Assembly: GCA_017513135.1 (NCBI GenBank)
Contig: JAFWDH010000013.1
Location: 1-64,000, forward strand
From: Oscillospiraceae bacterium
Lineage (GTDB): Bacteria; Bacillota; Clostridia; Oscillospirales; Ruminococcaceae
Length of the DNA: 64,000 bases
Direction of reading: 5' to 3'
A model generated the notes under the pieces. That model was not told the origin of the DNA. It searched no databases and saw only the letters and a program-made list of their open reading frames with translations. This document shows positions 57,855-64,000 of the stretch, piece by piece (within the stretch, counting starts at the first letter, position 1; each line of letters opens with the position of its first letter). The translations under genes were made by a program, and so were the position numbers.

Positions 57855-59435
57855 ATGTCGGAGACAAATAAGCAGGTACCTGCTGTCATCAGACTGTCAG
57901 GCAGGATAGATTCCAATAATGCCCCTGAGGTCGAGAAGGATGCTATGGGCCTCCTCACAGGCAGTGGCGCCTCAGAGGTCATTATCGATGCCGGGGACCT
58001 GGAATACATTTCCAGCGCCGGGCTCAGAGTGATACTCAGGATCAGACAGATGGTAAAGGACGTCAGGATCACGGGAGTCAGACCTGAGGTCTATGAGGTC
58101 CTGGATATGACCGGATTCACTGAGATGATGTCAGTCGAAAAGGCGTACAGAATGGTCTCTGTGGAAGGCTGTGAGGAGATAGGACGCGGGGCGAACGGAA
58201 CTGTATACAGGATAGATCAGGACAACGTAGTCAAGGTGTACAACAATCCGGATGCCCTCGCGGAGATACAGCATGAGAGAGAGGTGGCCCGTCTCGCGCT
58301 CATCCTTGGACTTCCGACGGCTATATCCTATGACGTCGTGCGTGTCGGCGCCGGGTACGGTTCGGTCTTTGAGCTCCTCAATGCGACATCGTTCTCAAAG
58401 ATACTGGCGAATGAACCGGAAAAGATGGACTGGGTCGTCAGAGAATATGTAAAGCTTTTAAAGCTTATCCACGGAACGCTGGTGCCTGAAGGAAAGCTTC
58501 CGGACATAAAAGAGACTGTCGAGAACTGGGTGGATTTCCTTAAGGATCATCTGCCTGAGGCTTCCTGGAACAAACTGAAATCGCTGGTGGATGCCGTACC
58601 TCATGACGATCATATGATCCACGGCGATTATCATACAAAGAATGTTGTGCTTCAGGGGGATGAGGTCCTGATCATAGATATGGATACCCTGGCGGTAGGC
58701 CATCCGATCTTTGAGTTCGCGTCTATCTACAATTCATTCCAGGGATATTCAGAGTATGATCACAGTATCATCAGGGATTTCCAGGGCTTTGATTATGAGA
58801 CCGCGACAGAGTTCTGGTACAAGGTCCTTGCCGAGTATCTCGGCACGCAGAGCAAAACGAAGATGCACGAACTGGAAGACAAGTCCAGGATCGTCGGATA
58901 TGCGAGGATGATCCGCCGTTCCATCAGACGGCACGGACTTGAGACCGAAAAAGGACGCGCAGAGATCGAACTGTGGAGAAGCAGACTTATAGAGCTTCTG
59001 GAAAGAGTCGATACATTGCTCTTTGATCCGAATGAGCTTGAGATAGAGGCTCTCAGCAGCAACCTTCCGGAAGTGCAGGCATTCGTGGAAGAGAAACTGG
59101 AGGCCGCCGGATTCCCCATGAAGGAACAGATGCAGATAGGAGTCGCTGTGGAAGAGATCTTTATTAACGTAGCGAGTTATGCCTATGCACCGGAGACCGG
59201 AAAGGCGAAGCTGCGTGTAGAGATATCTGACAGCCCCACGGAAGTTACAGTGACCTTCTCGGACAGCGGAGTGCCGTACGACCCCCTCGCAAAAGAGGAT
59301 CCGGATGTGACTCTGTCTGCTGACGAGAGGGAGATCGGCGGACTGGGCATATTCATGACGAAGAAACTTATGGACGACATGTCTTATGAATACAAGGACG
59401 GAAAGAACATACTGACTCTTAAGAAAAAAGCATGA
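57855..59435 (+). CDS. STAS - aminoglycoside-phosphotransferase-like kinase - HATPase fusion
   Basis: 526 residues with three domains. STAS (1-95): LEYISSAGLRVILRIRQ. APH-like kinase (about 100-345): ATP loop IGRGANGTVYRIDQDNVVKVYN, catalytic HGDYHTKNVVLQGDEVLIIDMDT near 255. RsbW-type HATPase (about 390-526): N-box VEEIFINVASYAYAP, G1 SDSGVPYDP and G2 GGLGIFMTK. The STAS-plus-kinase half matches the TIGR02172 type; the third domain makes a full partner switch in one chain: antagonist and anti-sigma kinase fused around a small-molecule or protein kinase. No sigma factor is nearby. Confidence 0.88.
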   Translation: MSETNKQVPAVIRLSGRIDSNNAPEVEKDAMGLLTGSGASEVIIDAGDLEYISSAGLRVILRIRQMVKDVRITGVRPEVYEVLDMTGFTEMMSVEKAYRMVSVEGCEEIGRGANGTVYRIDQDNVVKVYNNPDALAEIQHEREVARLALILGLPTAISYDVVRVGAGYGSVFELLNATSFSKILANEPEKMDWVVREYVKLLKLIHGTLVPEGKLPDIKETVENWVDFLKDHLPEASWNKLKSLVDAVPHDDHMIHGDYHTKNVVLQGDEVLIIDMDTLAVGHPIFEFASIYNSFQGYSEYDHSIIRDFQGFDYETATEFWYKVLAEYLGTQSKTKMHELEDKSRIVGYARMIRRSIRRHGLETEKGRAEIELWRSRLIELLERVDTLLFDPNELEIEALSSNLPEVQAFVEEKLEAAGFPMKEQMQIGVAVEEIFINVASYAYAPETGKAKLRVEISDSPTEVTVTFSDSGVPYDPLAKEDPDVTLSADEREIGGLGIFMTKKLMDDMSYEYKDGKNILTLKKKA

Positions 59436-59511
59436 ACTGCGGCGTGTGGATGTCTCAGCGCAGTGCTGAGAAAAATGCCGTATAACTGATTTTTAAGGAG
59501 GAATCCTGAAG

Positions 59512-60288
59512 GTGTTTACCTGGCGTCATCTGCTTTGGCTGGCAATCTGCGCGGGAATGGTCACATGCACTGTGGCTGCTTTCCGGAGGAAAAGACCGTC
59601 ACTCAGCAGGGTGTTGACTACTGCTATGATAATCTCCGTGCTTTCGGAGATAGTCAAGATCGGAAGTGTGATCGAGATGGTACCTTCGGCAAGCGGAGTC
59701 ATCACCGGACCTTATATCCCCATGAATCACCTGCCGCTGCACTTCTGCTCACTGCAGATAATCATGATCTTTATCGCAAAGACCAACGAGGATGAGAAGA
59801 AGAGAGAATCGCTGCTCTCGTTCATGTATTCGACAGCTCTCCTTGGGGCAATAGCAGCGTTGCTTATGCCTTCTATCTTTACTACAAGCGTCCCGGTGGA
59901 GAGGGCTTTCGTCAGTCCGCTGTCGTACCAGTTCTTCATCTTCCATTCAATGTTGGTCGCTCTCGGGATCATCATAGCGATATCCGGAGAGATAAAGTGG
60001 AACTGGAGCCATTGCAGGAAGACACTTCTTCTCGTGTATCTTTTCGGTGCGGTATCACTGTATGTCAACTCGCTGCTTGCAGTTCCGACATATGTCGACG
60101 GCAAACTGATAAGTGTGGATTTCAGGACTAATTTCTTTTTTACTTTCGATGATCCGATCGGTCTTAATCTGACTGAACTGTGGCAGTGGGCTCTTTATTT
60201 CGTCATCCTCATAGCGCTGGCCTCACTGCTGATCTTCCTTTCCTATCTGCCGCTCGTGATGAAAAACAGGAGAGACAGCAAGTCTTAA
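59512..60288 (+). CDS. YwaF/TIGR02206-like integral membrane protein
   Basis: 258 residues, about seven helices. HLLWLAICAGMVTCTVAAF at the start, MNHLPLHFCSLQIIMIFIA near 75 with the family's L-P-L-H-x-C pattern, and LYVNSLLAVPTYVDGKLIS near 185. Related to YwaF and eukaryotic TMEM164. GTG 59512 is behind AAGGAGG. Role unknown; possibly acyl transfer in the membrane. Confidence 0.8.
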   Translation: MFTWRHLLWLAICAGMVTCTVAAFRRKRPSLSRVLTTAMIISVLSEIVKIGSVIEMVPSASGVITGPYIPMNHLPLHFCSLQIIMIFIAKTNEDEKKRESLLSFMYSTALLGAIAALLMPSIFTTSVPVERAFVSPLSYQFFIFHSMLVALGIIIAISGEIKWNWSHCRKTLLLVYLFGAVSLYVNSLLAVPTYVDGKLISVDFRTNFFFTFDDPIGLNLTELWQWALYFVILIALASLLIFLSYLPLVMKNRRDSKS

Positions 60289-60350
60289 CGCAGTGAAGGA
60301 GCGACGGGACGTCTGTCTGACGATAAGACTTGCCCCGGAAATGAGGAAAA

Positions 60351-61010
60351 ATGAGAGCAGAGAATAAGAACAACGTCACGATGGATCCGTCAGGATTCGT
60401 AGTGCTTGCGGAATACATTCCCGCTGTGATACAGGAGATCAGGTATTACTCGACCTACAATTTCATCGGTGACAGGATCGACGGATATGAGGAACCGTGC
60501 GCGCTTTTGACGATAGAGGCAGCAAGAGCCCTGAAGTCGGTCAGCAACGAGATGTTCGTGCAGGGCTACAGGCTGAAGGTGTTCGATGCATACAGGCCTG
60601 CCGCCGCAGTAAAGCATTTTGTTCTGTGGGGCATAGAGGATCAGGATATCCGGATGAAGCCTTATTTCTATCCGGATCTTGAGAAGCAGGAACTGTTCAA
60701 TAAGGGATATATAGCAAAACAGTCCAGCCACAGCAGAGGAAGCGCCGTAGACCTTACGCTTCTTGACATGAAGACGGGGAAAGAGGTCGATATGGGCGGT
60801 CCGTTCGATTATTTCAGCGAACTGTCTCACCCTGACTACAGGGGGATCACCGAGGAGCAGTATGAGAACCGGATGATCCTTCAGAATGTAATGGTTCGTA
60901 ACGGATTTGCTCCGATCGACTGCGAATGGTGGCATTTCATGCTGAAGGATGAACCTTATCCGGACACGTATTTTGAGTTTCCAGTATCATCGGCATATCT
61001 CAGGAGATAA
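60351..61010 (+). CDS. D-alanyl-D-alanine dipeptidase, VanX/DdpX family
   Basis: 219 residues. Zinc motif SSHSRGSAVDLTLLD near 124-138 (S-x-H-x3-G-x-A-x-D) and the ECEWWHF pattern near 193 (E-x2-W-H). VFDAYRPAAAVKHF is the Arg-loop of the active site. It cuts D-Ala-D-Ala released from peptidoglycan. Here there is no VanH or VanA, so a role in D-Ala reuse is more likely than glycopeptide resistance. No signal peptide, cytoplasmic. Confidence 0.92.
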   Translation: MRAENKNNVTMDPSGFVVLAEYIPAVIQEIRYYSTYNFIGDRIDGYEEPCALLTIEAARALKSVSNEMFVQGYRLKVFDAYRPAAAVKHFVLWGIEDQDIRMKPYFYPDLEKQELFNKGYIAKQSSHSRGSAVDLTLLDMKTGKEVDMGGPFDYFSELSHPDYRGITEEQYENRMILQNVMVRNGFAPIDCEWWHFMLKDEPYPDTYFEFPVSSAYLRR

Positions 61011-61060
61011 CCTGTACATCATAACGGATCAAACAGACAGAACGGTCATAAACAACAGGA

Positions 61061-62683
61061 ATGAAGACGATTAAGTACATTAACGATCATATTGCGGTAA
61101 AAGGGATACTCAGCATAATACTGATGCTGATAGTGTTTGCGATGCTGGTATGCCTTATAGGCTACAGGTCATTTACCTGGTCATTTCTCGATCAGTATTC
61201 CTACGGAGCGTTCCGTACGGCTGACACCGCGGTACTGATGGTGGACGGCGACAAGATCGACGACTACCTGGCCAGCGACGGCAAGGGAGAGGAATATGAA
61301 GAGGTCTACCGCAAACTGGACAGCCTGTGCAATTCCACACGCTCTACTTTCGTTTACGTCATAATTCCGGATCGCCCGGACTACGCTCACATCACGTTCC
61401 TCTTTTCGACTATCAGGAGGGGAAGCGGTTATAAAGTATATGATTTCAGGTATTACAGAGAGACGACTAACGACGAATACAAGGAGAAGTACAAGCGCCT
61501 GATGAACGGCGAGTCGACTCAGGAAGTCGTCGTACGCGACAAGGGATACATAGAGACGGATCCGCATATAACCGCCATGGTCCCGATAAGGGGAACAGAC
61601 GGAAAGACTAAAGCTATCCTTTGCGTACAGCGCCAGATGGATGCGCTCATGGAGTCAAGGAACAGTTATATCCAGAAGGTCGGCTTCGTGACTTTTCTTG
61701 TGATAATCGTTATAGCCGCGGGACAGGGGTCGTTCCTCGAAAAAGTGCTTATCGGGCCTGTAGCGACCATAACCAGGGAAGCGCACCGCTTTGCCGAGGA
61801 AAACGTAGCGTCAGACGTTAAGCTCCGCAGTATCATCAAGGGAAATGACGAGATAGCTGATCTTGCCGGGTCTATAGACCAGATGGAAGAGCAGATCTCG
61901 GATTACGTTGAGAACCTCACCAGAGTGACAGCCGAGAATGAGAGGATAGGAACAGAGCTGTCTCTTGCGGGAAGGATACAGGCTGCAATGATACCGGCTA
62001 AATTTCCGGCGTTTCCCGGAAGGACCGATGTCGATCTGTACGCATCCATGGATCCCGCGAAAGAGGTGGGAGGGGATTTCTACGATTTCTTCTTCGTGGA
62101 TGATGATCACCTGTGTCTTGTCATGGCTGATGTTTCGGGCAAGGGAGTGCCCGCATCGCTGTTCATGATGGCCTCCAAGATTATTCTTCAGAGTTGTGCC
62201 ATGCTCGGAAGTTCTGCATCCGAGATACTGACCAAGACGAACGAGGCCATATGCTCAAATAACAGCGCCAATATGTTCGTGACTGTCTGGGTCGGGATCC
62301 TTGAGATGTCCACGGGAATGCTGACAGCCGCAAATGCAGGTCATGAGTATCCTGTGTTCAAAAAACCGGACGGCGGATTTGAGATGCTCAAGGATAAGCA
62401 TGGGTTCGTTATCGGCGGAATGGAAGGAATGAAGTACACCGAGTACCAGCTCAAACTGGAACCCGGAACCAAGATATTCCTTTACACCGATGGTGTCCCG
62501 GAGGCTGCGGCAGCAGACAACTCCATGTTCGGCACCGACAGGATGCTGGACGCGCTGAATGCGGATCCGGATGCGTCGCCGGAAAAGATACTCAGGAACA
62601 TGAGAAGCGCAGTGGACGGATTCGTCAGGGATGCGGAACAGTTTGACGACCTGACGATGATGTGTGTGGAATACAAGGGATAA
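61061..62683 (+). CDS. Membrane sensor with HAMP-like segment and PP2C (SpoIIE/RsbU) phosphatase
   Basis: 540 residues. Membrane helix 1 (about 15-40), an extracellular sensor (40-210, with VYVIIPDRPDYAHITFLF), helix 2 (about 205-230), a HAMP-like region with coiled coil and then the phosphatase: LAGRIQAAMIPAKFPAFPGR, AKEVGGDFYDFFFVDDDHL, VMADVSGKGVPASLFMMASK. The Asp residues bind Mn or Mg. It should dephosphorylate STAS proteins, and two of them are encoded nearby, so it is the probable input of that switch. Confidence 0.92.
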   Translation: MKTIKYINDHIAVKGILSIILMLIVFAMLVCLIGYRSFTWSFLDQYSYGAFRTADTAVLMVDGDKIDDYLASDGKGEEYEEVYRKLDSLCNSTRSTFVYVIIPDRPDYAHITFLFSTIRRGSGYKVYDFRYYRETTNDEYKEKYKRLMNGESTQEVVVRDKGYIETDPHITAMVPIRGTDGKTKAILCVQRQMDALMESRNSYIQKVGFVTFLVIIVIAAGQGSFLEKVLIGPVATITREAHRFAEENVASDVKLRSIIKGNDEIADLAGSIDQMEEQISDYVENLTRVTAENERIGTELSLAGRIQAAMIPAKFPAFPGRTDVDLYASMDPAKEVGGDFYDFFFVDDDHLCLVMADVSGKGVPASLFMMASKIILQSCAMLGSSASEILTKTNEAICSNNSANMFVTVWVGILEMSTGMLTAANAGHEYPVFKKPDGGFEMLKDKHGFVIGGMEGMKYTEYQLKLEPGTKIFLYTDGVPEAAAADNSMFGTDRMLDALNADPDASPEKILRNMRSAVDGFVRDAEQFDDLTMMCVEYKG

Positions 62684-62706
62684 TAACGATCAATACAGGA
62701 GACGGG

Positions 62707-63180
62707 ATGGATAATATACTGATAAACGGAAAACTGCAGATGAGCCTTCCTGACGGATTTCATGTCATGGATGAGGATGAAAAAAGCGGCCTTAGAGTGC
62801 TGATGAGCGGACCGTTTATCGCGTTTACGGATCCGCAGCGCCATATCATAGCGACTGTCGGCTGGAAAAATGCCGGTATAGCGTCGCTGATACTGAGAGC
62901 TTCCGATATTGCTTCAGGGTCTGAAAAGCAGATCGCGAAAGGCATGCAGAAGTATGCATACGTGAGTGAGGGCTTCAGCGAAAGGAATGTCGGGGGAACG
63001 GGAGCAAGCGGATTCGGATACCGCTATACTCCGGATGAAGGCATAGGCATGTACGGTGAGACGCACGTCCTGAAAAAAGGAACAACGGTGTATTTCTTCA
63101 ATGTATATGTAAGGGATGAACTCAGAGATCAGAGCATCCGGGTCTGGAACGACATCCTCGGATCAGCGGTATGGAAGTAG
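62707..63180 (+). CDS. Conserved hypothetical protein (PsbP-like size, no signal)
   Basis: 157 residues. Begins MDNILINGKLQMSLPDGFHV, then GPFIAFTDPQRHIIATVGWK and TGASGFGYRYTPDEGIGMYGE, a mixed alpha/beta domain of the kind found in short proteins tied to STAS or stress genes. ATG 62707 follows GGAGACGGG; the frame is open further up but inside the phosphatase gene. I do not recognise a family. Confidence 0.7.
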   Translation: MDNILINGKLQMSLPDGFHVMDEDEKSGLRVLMSGPFIAFTDPQRHIIATVGWKNAGIASLILRASDIASGSEKQIAKGMQKYAYVSEGFSERNVGGTGASGFGYRYTPDEGIGMYGETHVLKKGTTVYFFNVYVRDELRDQSIRVWNDILGSAVWK

Positions 63181-63202
63181 ACAGGGAGAGAGATAACAAA
63201 TG

Positions 63203-63235
63203 AAAAGCCGGCTGAAAGCCGGCTTTGATGTTTTT
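63203..63235. terminator. Bidirectional terminator
   Basis: AAAAGCCGGC and GCCGGCTTT form a stem across TGAAA, between convergent genes; T-rich tract after on the plus strand and TTTTCA leftward. Confidence 0.75.
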
Positions 63236-63246
63236 ACTGAAGATCA

Positions 63247-63921
63247 TCAGTTCCTTCTGCGGGGCTCCGGGAGATCCGCGATGCCTTTGAATGCAGAGAT
63301 CAGGCACGCGCTGAACAGAAGGCCCGCGACTATGTCGGTGATCCAATGCACGCCGGAGAAGAGGCGTCCGATAACCATGATAACCGTAAGTGCCGCAAAG
63401 ACCAGCTTTACGATCTTTCTCGCTTTGTCGCTGCGCACATATGTGTCTGCGAGTATGATCGCGCTTCCGAACACTACACAAGCCAGAAGCGTATGGGATG
63501 AAGGGAAAGATGCTTCCGGCGCGGTCTCATCAGGCATTATAACGGGTCTGTAGTTGACAACGACTTTCTCAAAGAATACATAAAGCGCCAGAACGATGAC
63601 ATACAGCACGCCTGCCGCACGTAGCTCGCGGTCTACCTTAAGCACGCTCTTGCGCTTTACCAGCTGAAGCATCCCTCCGAATCCAAAGAACGCGACAACG
63701 GCCAGAGCGAGATAACCAAGAAGCTGAGTAACTTTATACAGGAACATGTTAGTTCCTACGAGATTCGAGAAAGCCTTGTTTAATCCTGCAAATCCTACGG
63801 AAGTCCCCTGCGGTCCCACCGCCTGCACGTCAACAAGTTTGACAAGCACTGTAAATATAAGCGACACCGCAAGCAGCACGAGCGCTGTGACGAAAGGAAT
63901 GTCTCTTTTCCTGATTCTCAT
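63247..63921 (-). CDS. PAP2-family membrane phosphatase
   Basis: 224 residues with five to six helices. Motif 1 is reduced (KVVVNYRP), motif 2 SFPSSHT near 142 and motif 3 RLFSGVHWITDIVAG near 191 are complete, giving the His-Asp pair. The family removes phosphate from undecaprenyl diphosphate or phosphatidate on the outer membrane face. ATG 63921 is taken because GGAGGAAAAC stands before it; the TTG at 63933 lies in that ribosome site. Confidence 0.9.
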   Translation of the reverse strand: MRIRKRDIPFVTALVLLAVSLIFTVLVKLVDVQAVGPQGTSVGFAGLNKAFSNLVGTNMFLYKVTQLLGYLALAVVAFFGFGGMLQLVKRKSVLKVDRELRAAGVLYVIVLALYVFFEKVVVNYRPVIMPDETAPEASFPSSHTLLACVVFGSAIILADTYVRSDKARKIVKLVFAALTVIMVIGRLFSGVHWITDIVAGLLFSACLISAFKGIADLPEPRRRN

Positions 63922-64000
63922 GTTTTCCTCCAATATGTTCTATTGCACGGCTGCCGGAGCAGCCACTTTTTATATGTTGAAAAATCGCCTTATGGAAGAT

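Noticed and set aside
60351..61010. Vancomycin resistance locus because of the VanX-like gene
   Set aside because: No VanH, VanA/B, VanS or VanR genes are nearby; lone DdpX-type dipeptidases are common.

Overview
The window looks like chromosome from an anaerobic Firmicute of the class Clostridia, with GC near 50 percent. The signs are strong GGAGG ribosome sites, frequent TTG and GTG starts, a reverse-rubrerythrin-type oxygen-defence operon (rubrerythrin, thioredoxin, desulfoferrodoxin under a PerR-like repressor), a Re-type citrate synthase as in Clostridium kluyveri, and lipoproteins with a clear lipobox. The genus cannot be told from the sequence; I lean weakly to the Anaerovoracaceae or relatives. 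There is no rRNA, CRISPR array or complete insertion sequence. One tRNA-Leu(CAA) is present, and the left edge cuts through what looks like a TnpB-type transposon gene.

Layout. 0-2.1 kb: oxygen and peroxide defence operon, minus strand. 2.1-6.4 kb: a TPR plus DUF4037 pair, an esterase and an unusual RNase III with two dsRNA-binding domains. 6.4-13.8 kb: tRNA-Leu, carboxylesterase, an amino-acid ABC transporter of the TrpXYZ type, an iron alcohol dehydrogenase and an RpiB-like isomerase. 13.8-19.1 kb: two tandem paralogous surface proteins with InlB-type repeats and an MFS transporter. 19.2-26.5 kb: HAD phosphatase, glycosyltransferase and a complete branched-chain amino-acid ABC transporter (Liv). 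26.5-48.9 kb: a 22-kb one-way accessory cluster of methyltransferases, alpha/beta hydrolases, four ATC-hydrolase-like proteins with small four-helix membrane partners, two DUF6796 proteins, metal-handling genes (HMA protein, ZIP, P-type ATPase) and a two-subunit ABC transporter with an MptD-like membrane protein. 49-54.5 kb: Re-citrate synthase, GntR regulator, aconitase and isocitrate dehydrogenase, the oxidative branch to 2-oxoglutarate. 54.5-64 kb: an esterase broken by an in-frame TGA, a TIGR00266/AIM24 protein, and a partner-switching signalling group (STAS protein, STAS-kinase-HATPase fusion, membrane PP2C phosphatase), then a D-Ala-D-Ala dipeptidase and a PAP2 phosphatase.

The most notable discovery is a pair of complete peptide-leader transcription attenuators. 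Before the TrpXYZ-type transporter sits a 27-residue leader peptide with six Tyr and four Phe, followed by competing antiterminator and terminator hairpins. Before the Liv transporter sits a 29-residue leader peptide whose residues 6-17 are all Leu, Ile or Val (four of each), again followed by a terminator that competes with an alternative stem. In both, the 5' arm of the antiterminator overlaps the leader stop codon. This is the classical trp/ilv logic of enterobacteria, in a group where such control is normally assigned to T-boxes.

A second notable signal is a shared operator, GTTAG-N6-CTAAC, found four times, always at the promoter or ribosome site of a transcription unit of the 26.5-48.9 kb cluster. 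It suggests that the whole cluster is one regulon under a repressor encoded elsewhere.
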